Part shown: positions 43,330 to 51,702 of the stretch, piece after piece
Numbering within the stretch: the stretch's first letter is position 1
Layout of the letters: each line of letters starts with the position of its first letter
Assembly: GCF_013004105.1 (NCBI RefSeq)
Contig: NZ_CP053085.1
Coordinates: 2,294,001 to 2,358,000, forward strand
Direction: 5' to 3'
Source of the DNA: Gemmatimonas groenlandica
Lineage (GTDB): Bacteria; Gemmatimonadota; Gemmatimonadetes; Gemmatimonadales; Gemmatimonadaceae
Length of the DNA stretch: 64,000 nucleotides
The notes under the pieces: model-generated
Databases searched by the model: none
What the model was told of the DNA's origin: nothing
What the model saw: only the letters and a program-made list of their open reading frames with translations
Program-made: the position numbers and the translations under genes

Positions 43330-44979
43330 ATGGCTGACGACACATTCCAGTTCGAGGCGCTCACCGGTGCCGTGCTGCACGACAAGTATCGTGTCGGACG
43401 TCGCCTCGGTGAGGGGGGTATGGGCGCAGTGTATCTCGCCGAACATCTGGGGATCGGCCGCGCCGTCGCCCTCAAGGTGGTGCGTCCGGATCTGCTGGCC
43501 GATCCCTCGGCCGCCGAGCGATTCGTCCGCGAAGCGCGGGCGGCCGGTGGAATTCAGCATCGCCACGTCGTCAATGTCACTGACTTCGGCGTGGATCGGG
43601 TGGCTGGCCACGACGTGGCGTATCTCGTGATGGAGCAGCTGCACGGCGAGACGCTCGAGGCCGTGCTCGAGGCGCAGCCTCGCCTGCCGCTGCCGCTGGT
43701 TGTCGACATCGTTGCGCAGGTATCGGCCGCACTCGCCGCGGCTCACGCACGGGGCGTCGTCCATCGCGATCTCAAGCCCGCCAACATCTGGCTCACGCCC
43801 GACGTACGGGGCGGCTTTCACGTGACGTTGCTCGACTTCGGTATCGCGAAGCTGCGCGATGATACGTTCGCACGGCGTGACGCCGCACCGCTGATATCGG
43901 TGCGAACCCACCAGACCGACAGCACAGCGACTCAGGTCGGCGAGTCGATCGGGACGCCCGCGTACATGTCGCCGGAACAGTGCGTGGGCGACGACGTCGA
44001 TCGGCGCAGCGATCTCTATAGCCTCGGCGTCGTGGTCTATCAGATGCTCGCCGGCACCCTGCCCTTTCGCGGCGACACCCGCGCCTTGCTGCGTCAGCAT
44101 TTCGTCGCGGAGATCCCACCGTTCCCCGCGGAAGCGGGTGTGCCCGAAGCGGTGGAGGCGGTGATACGGCGTGCGCTCGCCAAGGAGCCTGCCGCCCGCT
44201 TCGCGACAGCGCCCGCCTTCGCGGCGGCGCTGCGCGCGCACGCCTCGGGCTTCGGCGAGAGTATGCGGCGCGCGCTGGTCATGTTCGCCGAGCGTCTCCC
44301 GGAATTGTCCATCCTCGGCGGCTTCTTCGCGCTGCCTGGGCTACTGGCGACGATCATCGGCGTGCTCGGCTCGCAGCTGCCCGGCTTGGCGCAACCGATG
44401 GTCTGGGTGGTCGTGCTGATGGCGGCGATGCTGCTCGTAACGCCGGTCGCGATGGCGGGCATCGCCGCGATCTTCGGTGATCTGCGCGAACGGCCGTTCG
44501 TCCGCATCGACTGGCGCCGCGTCGCGCGCGCGGTGATCGGCGCGAGTGACGACAGGTCCCGCGGCGATACGGCGCTGTATGTGGCCTGGGTGCAGACCGC
44601 CCTCCGCCGCTATCTCGCGACCAGTCGCGCGACGAACGGCAACGGCATGAAGAACATGCTCACCTTCGTCGACGTGTTCCGTCATGGCGGCGCGCCGAGC
44701 CCTCCCGAGCGGCTGGAGGCGATGGCACTCGTGCTTCCCACGCGCGCGTTCGCGACCATGGCCTTCGCGCAGATCGGTGCCATGCTGTTGCTTCCGGCCG
44801 GTGCGATGTTGGCCGCGCTCGGCTTGACCTCCGCGCTGTCGATTCCGCCGTCGCGCGCGATGCCGCTGCTGGCACTGGCGGGCGGCCTCGCGTTTACGGC
44901 GGTGTTGTTTCTGCAGGTGTTCATCGCACTCGTAGACGTCATGCTGTACGATCTCGCGTACGACATGACAGAGGGCTAG
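43330..44979 (+). CDS. Membrane Ser/Thr protein kinase with four-helix C-terminus
   Basis: 549 residues. Kinase domain about 18-300: RLGEGGMGAVYLAE, VALKVVRP, HRDLKPAN, DFGIAKL and GTPAYMSPEQ are intact. The activation loop carries an insertion with several Ser/Thr (about residues 185-205), potential autophosphorylation sites. The C-terminal half has four hydrophobic segments (about 325-350, 355-380, 475-500, 510-535) separated by a cytoplasmic loop of about 90 residues. No extracellular domain is present, so it may sense the membrane itself. It follows the VOC gene by 54 bp. It ends in TAG. Confidence 0.9.
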   Translation: MADDTFQFEALTGAVLHDKYRVGRRLGEGGMGAVYLAEHLGIGRAVALKVVRPDLLADPSAAERFVREARAAGGIQHRHVVNVTDFGVDRVAGHDVAYLVMEQLHGETLEAVLEAQPRLPLPLVVDIVAQVSAALAAAHARGVVHRDLKPANIWLTPDVRGGFHVTLLDFGIAKLRDDTFARRDAAPLISVRTHQTDSTATQVGESIGTPAYMSPEQCVGDDVDRRSDLYSLGVVVYQMLAGTLPFRGDTRALLRQHFVAEIPPFPAEAGVPEAVEAVIRRALAKEPAARFATAPAFAAALRAHASGFGESMRRALVMFAERLPELSILGGFFALPGLLATIIGVLGSQLPGLAQPMVWVVVLMAAMLLVTPVAMAGIAAIFGDLRERPFVRIDWRRVARAVIGASDDRSRGDTALYVAWVQTALRRYLATSRATNGNGMKNMLTFVDVFRHGGAPSPPERLEAMALVLPTRAFATMAFAQIGAMLLLPAGAMLAALGLTSALSIPPSRAMPLLALAGGLAFTAVLFLQVFIALVDVMLYDLAYDMTEG

Positions 44980-45047
44980 GCTGAGGTACGCGTGCACGCA
45001 CACGTGTAAGACCGTGCCTCCTCACGCACACCGACGTTTCCACCACT

Positions 45048-46022
45048 ATGCGCCGCATCGCTCTCGCTCTCGTCAGTCTATCCTTGCTGTCTGGTTGCCA
45101 CGGCCAGATCGCGCGACCGGCCAACGCGCCACGCAAGGCGGTGTTCATTCTGCTGGATGGCATCCCTGCCGACGTGATCGAGCGCGTGGCCACGCCAAAC
45201 ATCGACGCCATTGCGGCGGCTGGTGGCTATGCACGCGCGTACGTGGGCGGTACGCTGGGCACACCAACCGAGACGCCCACGATTTCAGCGCCGGGTTACA
45301 TGAGTTTGCTCACCGCCACGTGGGCGAACAAGCACAACGTGCGGGGCAACAGCAACCAGTCCCCCAACTACGCCTACTGGAACATCTTCCGCATTGTCGA
45401 ATCGGCCGACTCGACGCGCCACACGGCCGTCTTCTCCACGTGGCTCGACAATCGGACGGTACTCATCGGGGCAGGACGCGCGGGCGCGGGCAACTTCAAG
45501 CTCGATCACGCGGCGGATGGATTCGAGCTCGACACGGTCGCGTTCCCGCATGACAAAGCGTCACGCTATATCCTCGCCATCGATGACCGCGTATCGCGCG
45601 ACGCGGCGGCGTACATCGCGACGCGTGGTCCCGACTTGAGCTGGGTGTACTTGCAGCACACCGACGACGTCGCCCACGCGAACGGTGACAGTGAAGCCTC
45701 GGATGCCGCGGTGCGGCAGGCCGACGAGTTCGTGGGGCGCGTCTGGGCGGCAGTGAAGCAGCGCGAGTCCATCGGTGAGCGCTGGATGATCGTGGTCACC
45801 ACCGATCACGGCCGCGATGCCGTGAGCGGCAAGGGACACGGTGGCAAGTCGACGCGGGAGCGAACGACGTGGATCGCCACCAATCAGCCCGCGCTCGATG
45901 CGCGCTTCACCAGCGGTGCCGCCGCGATCGTGGATATCACACCATCCCTCCTGCACCACCTGCGCATTCCCATTCGGGCAGCGGTGGCGAAGGAGATGGA
46001 GGGCGTCTCGTTCCTACGTTAG
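45048..46022 (+). CDS. Alkaline-phosphatase-superfamily phosphodiesterase, lipoprotein
   Basis: 324 residues. Lipobox LLSGC (Cys about 17). The metal-binding residues of nucleotide pyrophosphatase/phosphodiesterase enzymes are visible: LLDGI (Asp), a nucleophile candidate Thr/Ser in ETPTISAPGY, QHTDDVAHANG (Asp and His), TTDHGRD (Asp-His) and GKGHGG (His). It would hydrolyse phosphodiesters or related esters in the envelope. Its last 9 bp overlap the convergent AHSA1-like gene. Confidence 0.86.
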   Translation: MRRIALALVSLSLLSGCHGQIARPANAPRKAVFILLDGIPADVIERVATPNIDAIAAAGGYARAYVGGTLGTPTETPTISAPGYMSLLTATWANKHNVRGNSNQSPNYAYWNIFRIVESADSTRHTAVFSTWLDNRTVLIGAGRAGAGNFKLDHAADGFELDTVAFPHDKASRYILAIDDRVSRDAAAYIATRGPDLSWVYLQHTDDVAHANGDSEASDAAVRQADEFVGRVWAAVKQRESIGERWMIVVTTDHGRDAVSGKGHGGKSTRERTTWIATNQPALDARFTSGAAAIVDITPSLLHHLRIPIRAAVAKEMEGVSFLR

Positions 46023-46502
46023 CGAGAGCGCATGCGCGACGAACTGATCGATGGCGATCTCGGTGCCCTGGTAGAACCCTGACGCCATGTTGTTCTTGAG
46101 GTCCGCTTCATTCCGATGCAGCGCGGTAAAGACATAGCGCGTGCCCGTGCCCACGCTTTCCATCGTCATCATGGCGGTGATGGGAATGTCGTCAAAGACG
46201 GCCGGGCGATAGTCCGGAAATAGCATCGACGTCCAGACGAGCCGCTGCATGGGCACGACGTCGAGGATGCAGCCGAGATTGGGTACTTCCTGACCTTCTC
46301 CGACGACGATGTCGATGCGGATGATGCCGCCCGGCCGCAGCTCCAGTTCGGCATTAGACACACGCCCCCACGCCTTGGGCATGTACCACTCCTTGAGATG
46401 CTCCGGCTTCGTGAGCGCTTCCCAAGCGAGTCGGACGGGCGCATCGATGAAACGCTCGATGGCGAAATCGAGTGTCGGGTTCAAGACGAATGGCTGGCTC
46501 AT
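46014..46502 (-). CDS. SRPBCC/AHSA1-family protein
   Basis: 162 residues. The family pattern is clear: FAIERFIDAPVRLAWEALTKPEHLKEWY, then an RPGGIIRIDIVV region and MTMESVGTGTRYVFTALHR, ending with FYQGTEIAIDQFVAHA. These small START-fold proteins bind hydrophobic ligands; many are encoded with an ArsR-type repressor, as here. Its ATG overlaps the repressor's stop (ATGA), so the two are translationally coupled. Confidence 0.9.
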   Translation of the reverse strand: MSQPFVLNPTLDFAIERFIDAPVRLAWEALTKPEHLKEWYMPKAWGRVSNAELELRPGGIIRIDIVVGEGQEVPNLGCILDVVPMQRLVWTSMLFPDYRPAVFDDIPITAMMTMESVGTGTRYVFTALHRNEADLKNNMASGFYQGTEIAIDQFVAHALSLT

Positions 46503-46852
46503 GATTGCGATTCCCTCTCCTTGAGATGTTTGACGTGCGCATCGAACCGGTCGAGTCGCTCCTCCCATTCCCGGCGACGGGCGGTGAGCCAATTCTCGAC
46601 GACGGTGAACCGTTCCGGCGCGATCTCATACGTCCGCACGCGCCCCTGTTTCGTCGACTTCACGAGTCGACTCTTCTCGAGTACTGCGAGGTGCTGCACG
46701 AACGACGGCAGCTGCATGTCGAACCGTGCCGCCAGATCGCTGACGGTCGCTGGGCCGACGGATAGGCGCTCCAGCACTTCGCGCCGTGTCGGGTTGGACA
46801 AGGCGTGAAATACTGCGTCAGTGGCGGCGGTCTGCACCATGTCCGATCCCAT
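46499..46852 (-). CDS. ArsR-type winged-helix repressor
   Basis: 117 residues, or 113 from an inner ATG at 46840. Winged helix: FHALSNPTRREVLERL, VSDLAARFDMQLPSFVQHLAVLEKSRLV (recognition helix), GRVRTYEI (wing). There are no cysteine metal site motifs, so the signal is probably not a metal; members paired with AHSA1 proteins are the SdpR/YgaV-like non-metal group. It probably represses its own operon through the inverted repeat at 46900. Confidence 0.9.
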   Translation of the reverse strand: MGSDMVQTAATDAVFHALSNPTRREVLERLSVGPATVSDLAARFDMQLPSFVQHLAVLEKSRLVKSTKQGRVRTYEIAPERFTVVENWLTARRREWEERLDRFDAHVKHLKERESQS

Positions 46853-46885
46853 CCTTGTGCTCGGGTGATTCGATCTGCTGCACCG

Positions 46886-46927
46886 AGTCTACCATCGTTC
46901 AATACTTTTGTAAATACCTAAGTATTG
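46886..46927 (-). promoter_or_regulatory. Promoter and operator of the ArsR-AHSA1 operon
   Basis: On the minus strand, TTTACA (46914-46909) and TAGACT (46891-46886) are separated by exactly 17 bp, a good sigma70-type pair, 34 bp upstream of the ArsR start. A perfect 8-bp inverted repeat, CAATACTT at 46900 and AAGTATTG at 46920 with a 12-bp spacer, covers the -35 and spacer. The block is strikingly AT-rich against its surroundings. A repressor bound here would block the promoter, which fits autorepression. Confidence 0.65.
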
Positions 46928-47005
46928 ATTTTCACACAAAACCGCGCGGACGGGCGATCTGTAGATCACGCCCTGCCGCGCGTTCGCGTCCCTCTTCCCT
47001 CGGCC

Positions 47006-47929
47006 TTACGGCTTGGGCAGCGTGGCCCGGTAGGCGGTGATCGCGTTGATCGCCGTGGTCACGCGCAAGTCCGCCACCTTGCGACCGAGGTCCTGCAGCC
47101 ACTTCAGCGACTCGAACTTGATGCCATTGATTTCCGCCTGCCCGGCCTTCACGCGCTGCGCGAAGCGGATCGACTGCGGATCAGCCAGCGCCATCGTCGC
47201 GTCGATGCCGAGCTCCTCGTGCAATCCGCTGGTGCCGGTGCTCGCACCGATCTTGATGCCTTCAGGGATTTTGAGGTCGTTCTGGATGTACGGCTGCACC
47301 ACACTGGTGTGGTTGTAGAACTCGGGGATGTGCTTGAACGACACCTTGTCCGGACTGTCGGCATACACCTTGGTGAGTGAATCGGCGGCGCTCTGCATGC
47401 CGCGTCCGTTTCCGCCGCTGTCACCCATGTAGTAGATCTCTTTGAAGCCCATGCTGCGCAGGTAGTTCCCCATGTCGAACAGCAGCGCGGCGTACGTGGC
47501 CTGCGACAGCATCGGGCCGGCGCGACCGGGCTGAATGTTGGCGCCGGCATTGCCCGGTTCGAGCGTGACGAGCGGCGCGACCAGCGTCTTGCCCATTTTC
47601 CGCGCCATCATCTCGCCCAGCAACTTGATGTTGATGTTGTGCTTGTTCATCTGGAGGTTGCCGTCGTTGTTCTCGACGCCTCCCGTCATGACCAGCACGG
47701 TCGTGTAGCCGTCCTTGATCATGTCGCGGAACTCGGGCTGGGTGAGTTCCTCGAGCCACACCGTGTTGATCCCGTCGATGGTCCGCGGCTTGTTCGCCGC
47801 CGCCTGTCGCTGAGCCGCTTGCGCCCCGCCACCGGCACCACCGGCACCGCCAGTGCCTCCCGTGGCCTGCGCCGATGCGCTCGCCGCCAGCAGTGGCATC
47901 GTCAACAGCACCATCAGTCGTGTTCGCAT
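47006..47929 (-). CDS. Exported creatininase-family protein with altered metal site
   Basis: 307 residues. Signal peptide 1-21 (ASAQ) then a Gly/Ala-rich linker. The creatininase core is recognisable: TVWLEELTQPEFRDMI, a GGVENNDGN where the family has GSxExHG, LVAPLVTLEPGNAG, and GFKEIYYMGDSGGNG where the family has NGHGGN. Thus two of the usual metal-binding histidines are Asn and Ser. Creatininases are amidohydrolases that open cyclic amides; with this site the protein could use different ligands or be non-catalytic. It follows the S41-like gene in the same direction, 90 bp apart. Confidence 0.8.
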   Translation of the reverse strand: MRTRLMVLLTMPLLAASASAQATGGTGGAGGAGGGAQAAQRQAAANKPRTIDGINTVWLEELTQPEFRDMIKDGYTTVLVMTGGVENNDGNLQMNKHNINIKLLGEMMARKMGKTLVAPLVTLEPGNAGANIQPGRAGPMLSQATYAALLFDMGNYLRSMGFKEIYYMGDSGGNGRGMQSAADSLTKVYADSPDKVSFKHIPEFYNHTSVVQPYIQNDLKIPEGIKIGASTGTSGLHEELGIDATMALADPQSIRFAQRVKAGQAEINGIKFESLKWLQDLGRKVADLRVTTAINAITAYRATLPKP

Positions 47930-48019
47930 CTCATCTCCGGGGGCGGGGCCGCGTGCAGTTCAACGGTGGGTACTCACACGAACGTGTGGCCCGCGTGAGT
48001 CGTTGAACAGAGGCCGACG

Positions 48020-49000
48020 CTACTTCCCGGTAGACACCCAGTCCAGCACGCGTGAGAACAAATCCGCCTCACCGTCGATGCGCTCGTTCGGCTCGATGGG
48101 GCCGCGATACACCCGGCCATCGCGATCCTGCACGCGAAACGCCGACACCGAAAACTCGGCGCCGTCTTTCAGCTTCTGCGGCACCAGACGCATGGGGGGA
48201 ATGCCACAGGTCGGGGTGCCGAACACGCGCGTGTTGCTGCGCCCCATGAAGGCGATGGCCAGCAACTCGCCGACACCGGCAGTTCCGCCGTCCACCAACA
48301 CGGCGATCCGCCGCTTCTGACTCGACAGCTTGAACTTGCCGAGGTCCATCTGCAGCTCGTCCCCGTTGGACTTGATGGACGATTCGTTGGCGTTGAATGG
48401 GACGACATTGTTGGCGTACTGCATCTTGAAGACGGTGCCATCGCCCATGATCGGCGCGAGCCCGATTACGGCGGCCGGCAGCGTGCCCATGAAGTACCCG
48501 CGCAGGTCGATGATCCAGTGCACGGCGCCGTTGTCGTCACCCGACTTGAGTTTGGTACGCACCGCCACCGCCGCCTCGCGCTCGGCGCGGATTCCACGGT
48601 TGGGCGTCGGCGTCGCTTTCAGATATCCAACATCGGCCGGCACTGCGGGCGCGGTGGTGTTGGTCCGCACACAACGCGGTTGATCAGGGCCAACGACCTG
48701 ACCGGACGCCGAACGGTAGACGGCCCACGGATCGCGGATCTCGACGAGGGCCGCGCGAATGCCTGGTTGAGCGTCCGTGATCGACTGCGCGCCGGCCGCG
48801 GCCGCCAGCGCCTTGGATTCGACCTGACCCCAATCCACCTCGTCGCTGCCGACCCGGAACTCGCGCAGCTTGTTGACGAACTGGCGCAGGTACGCTTTCA
48901 CGTCCGACGCGATCGGCTGGTCCTGCGCCGCGATGGCGCGCGGCACCGCGCTTGTCGCGAGCGCGAGCACGCCGGCAAAGAGCAACGCACGCATGGTCAT
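48020..49000 (-). CDS. S41 (C-terminal processing peptidase)-like exported protein, probably inactive
   Basis: 326 residues from ATG at 49000; three more in-frame ATGs lie in the repeat upstream (49012, 49024, 49036). Signal peptide ends about residue 24 (AIAAQ). S41 core patterns: HWIIDLRGYFMGTLPAAV, VLVDGGTAGVGELLAIAFMG, FGTPTCG. The catalytic Ser of the family lies in the TASASE-type loop, here TAGVGE, and the Lys about 25 residues later is not evident. It is therefore likely a binding protein or pseudo-peptidase. No PDZ domain is visible. Confidence 0.75.
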   Translation of the reverse strand: MTMRALLFAGVLALATSAVPRAIAAQDQPIASDVKAYLRQFVNKLREFRVGSDEVDWGQVESKALAAAAGAQSITDAQPGIRAALVEIRDPWAVYRSASGQVVGPDQPRCVRTNTTAPAVPADVGYLKATPTPNRGIRAEREAAVAVRTKLKSGDDNGAVHWIIDLRGYFMGTLPAAVIGLAPIMGDGTVFKMQYANNVVPFNANESSIKSNGDELQMDLGKFKLSSQKRRIAVLVDGGTAGVGELLAIAFMGRSNTRVFGTPTCGIPPMRLVPQKLKDGAEFSVSAFRVQDRDGRVYRGPIEPNERIDGEADLFSRVLDWVSTGK

Positions 49001-49036
49001 AGGAGTTCGCATAGGTGTTCGCATAGGAGTTCGCAT
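49001..49036 (-). repeat. 12-bp tandem repeat giving multiple start codons
   Basis: Three units of ATGCGAACTCCT (minus strand; the middle one has one change) precede the S41-like start. Each encodes Met-Arg-Thr-Pro in frame, so four or more ATGs in a row could serve as start. No ribosome-binding sequence lies in the units. Confidence 0.9.
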
Positions 49037-49192
49037 TGGGGTGTGTACATCACAGCGAATAGAAGCGCGCCGCGGTGCTCTTCTCAAGCCTGGACATGTC
49101 CTTCAAGGGACCGCATGTTAGCGAATTGGGCCGAGCCGTTTCAGCGCCGATGCTGACTGCAATCGCCCCACCTCTCAATTTCTGGAGTGTCC

Positions 49193-50011
49193 ATGCGCCG
49201 CATACTCGCGTCACTCGCCGTCGCCGTGCTCGCCGGATGCTCCGAACACTCCATTGCGTCGAGTGACGCCAACGCACCCGAGCTCGAGGGGCCGCGCCTC
49301 GTGAAGAACGGCGCGCTCGACGGCGTCGCCCATCCGCAAGTCGGCCTGATGGTCGCGAAGGACGCCGACGGCACTCCGATGTGGCGCTGCAGTGGGACGC
49401 TGATTTCGCCAACCGTGTACCTGACCGCCGGACACTGCACCTCAGGTGCGACCACTGTCGAAGTCTGGTTCACGGCCGATCTTGAAGCGGGCTTTCCCGG
49501 TAACGGCTATCCGTCCACGGGTGAAGTCGCGGGTACGCCCTACACCCACCCGCAGTACAATGAGGCGGCGTTCTTCGTGATGGACGTGGGCGTCGTGGTG
49601 CTCAATGCCCCTGTCGTCGCAGCGGCCTACGGCACGCTACCAGACGAGAATGCGCTCGAGGCACTGGCGCGCGTCCGCGGCCGGCAGGACCAGACGTTCA
49701 CGGCGGTTGGTTATGGCTTGCAGCAGGCAAACCCCGTGTTCGTCGTGGCCGAACGGATTCGCATGAGCGCGTCTCCGCGTTTGGTGCAGATCAACTCCGG
49801 TCTCACCGGCGCGCACTCGCTCCTCCTGTCAAACAATACCGCGACCGGTGGCACCTGTTTCGGCGACTCAGGCGGACCGAACTTCGTCGGCACCTCCCTC
49901 GTGATAGGAGGGGTGACGTCGTTCGCCCTGAACGGCAATTGCGCCGGCACCGGCGGCGTATTCCGCCTCGACCGGAAGGTCGCCCGCGACTGGGTTCTGA
50001 GCATGATGTAA
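49193..50011 (+). CDS. Trypsin-like (S1) serine protease, lipoprotein
   Basis: 272 residues from ATG at 49193, with CTGGAG 5 bp before it (a GTG at 49187 would lie inside that site). Lipobox VLAGC (Cys about 16). The triad is intact: LTAGHC (His), FVMDVGVVVL (Asp) and GTCFGDSGGP (Ser). The zymogen-like start (VKNGALDGVAHPQVGLM) replaces IVGG. It would degrade proteins at the cell surface. It is convergent with the M1 gene, 29 bp apart. Confidence 0.88.
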   Translation: MRRILASLAVAVLAGCSEHSIASSDANAPELEGPRLVKNGALDGVAHPQVGLMVAKDADGTPMWRCSGTLISPTVYLTAGHCTSGATTVEVWFTADLEAGFPGNGYPSTGEVAGTPYTHPQYNEAAFFVMDVGVVVLNAPVVAAAYGTLPDENALEALARVRGRQDQTFTAVGYGLQQANPVFVVAERIRMSASPRLVQINSGLTGAHSLLLSNNTATGGTCFGDSGGPNFVGTSLVIGGVTSFALNGNCAGTGGVFRLDRKVARDWVLSMM

Positions 50012-50040
50012 GCGGCACCGTAACCTCAGTCCGAAACGCG

Positions 50041-51693
50041 TTACGGCTTCTTCGCGAACGTGGCCTCCATCAGCACCCAGAGGTTCGGATCCAGGCGTAC
50101 GCTATCTGGGGCCGTGGGGGTGCTGATGGTGAAGCTGTTGGATTTGGCCGTTACCCGCACCCGCTCCATCGCGGGTACCGGCTGACCTTTGGAATACACG
50201 CCGATCTCGATCGGCATCGTGAACAGGCTGCCGTCGTTCTGCACCTGATCCAGCGCAATGCGTACTTGGCGGGCAGCGGCATCGTACGTCCAGCTGCCCG
50301 CGACCTTGAGCGCGCCGGGCTTGTAGAGCCACTGCTCGAAAAACCATCCGAGCTCCTGCCCCGACGCTTCCTCCATCGCACGGCGGAAGTCGGCGGTGGT
50401 GGCGTTCCCATTGAAATGCCGCGCGTAGTACGCGCGAATGCCCCGCTGGAACGCGACCTCGCCGATCACGCCGCGCAGCATGTGCAACGTCCAGCTCCCC
50501 TTCTGATAGGTGTGGGAACTGGTGACATCTTCCATGCGGCTCAAATTCTTGTGGATGATGGTGTACGCGGGATTCTTTGCTTCGAAGGTCATGACCGTAG
50601 TGCGGCTGGACTGCAGCCCGCGCACAAATTCATCGCGGCCATAGGCGTGCTCGATGTACAGCAGCGTGAAGTACGTCGCGAAGCCCTAACTGAGCCACAC
50701 ATCATCCCAGTCCGCCTCGGTGACGGCGTTGCCGAACCACTGATGGGCGATCTCGTGAATCACCACATTGCGCCAGCGCACACTGCCAGTGCCGGTCACC
50801 GAACCCTCGCTGTAGAGGATGGCGGATGCCGCCTCCATGCCGCCGCTCACGCTGTTGGACTGAATGTTGGCCAACCGCTCGTAGGCAAAGGGCCCCACGT
50901 AATCGCTGTAGTACGCCAGCACGTCTTTCGTCGGTGTCGCAAAGTCGGCAAACCCGGCGTCGCGATCCTGCGCATATACCCACGTCTCGATCGCCTTGCC
51001 ATCGAACTTCCCCACGTGTTGCACGGCAAAGCGCGCCGCGCCCAGCACGTACAACCACGGCGCGATCGGCACCGAGTTCTTCCAGTGCGTGCGGCGACGT
51101 CCGCCGGGTACGTCGCTGATCTCCACCTGCAGGCCGTTGGACACGACCTGATAGTGACTGGGCGCCGTCACGATGAACTCACTGGTGGCCTTGTCGTACG
51201 GATGGTCGATTATCGGCAACCAATGGCGGCCCTTGTCGGGCCAGTTGTCGCTGAAGAACGTACGATCGCCGTACTTGTTCTTACCGATCTTGAGTCCCGT
51301 CGCGGGTGTCCCCTGATAGCGTACGACCAACCGCGCGCGCTGATTCACAACCGGCGCCGACGCCAGCGGCACCATCAACACATCGTCGGCGTGTGTGTAC
51401 GGTATCGCGGCGCCGTTCATCGTCACACCTGACACGCGCATCCCCTTGCCGCCCTGCGCCGCACTGGCGCTGATGAGATCGAGTCGTACGGCACGCACAC
51501 CCGGCCCCACGAAGCGGACATCGAGCGCCATCTCCCCGACGATCAGGTCCGTCGTATCCGACAGCTCGATCGTGAACGCGTAATTGAGCGCATCGACATT
51601 GGGATTCTTGGGGTACGTGTCCGTTCTCGTCGGTGGCGACAGGAACGCGCCCACGACGGTTAGCGCGGCGGCGACGTGATATCTCATTTGCAT
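50041..51693 (-). pseudogene. M1-family aminopeptidase interrupted by an amber codon at a zinc ligand
   Basis: Continuous frame of 550 positions except one TAG at 50688-50686. Signal peptide about 1-20, then the M1 N-terminal beta domain, the exopeptidase motif GGMEAA (GxMEN-like), and HEIAHQWFGN. The canonical third ligand is the Glu 18 residues after the second His, in WLxEGFA; here WLS is followed by the stop and then GFATYF. A single G-to-T change (GAG to TAG) would explain it. The remaining 214 codons (YGRDEFVRG, YQKGSWTLHMLR) show no other damage, so the event is recent, or a sequencing error, or read through. As written it makes an inactive 335-residue fragment. It is the last gene of a run with M24, flotillin and NfeD-like genes. 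Confidence 0.88.
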
Positions 51694-51702
51694 CTCATTT
51701 GC
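51681..51702 (-). repeat. 11-bp tandem duplication at the M24/M1 junction
   Basis: ATCTCATTTGC (plus strand) occurs at 51681 and 51692. The duplication duplicates the ATG region: the M1 gene can start at 51693 or 51687, and the M24 stop lies 1 bp before the first ATG. Confidence 0.9.

Noticed and set aside
50041-50625. A separate 194-codon gene starting at an inner ATG downstream of the amber codon
   Set aside because: It is the C-terminal part of the M1 enzyme in the same frame, with no ribosome site of its own that I can see.
50686-50688. Pyrrolysine or general UAG recoding
   Set aside because: Many genes in the window end in TAG, and no supporting tRNA or synthetase is present here; a single mutation explains the site more simply.
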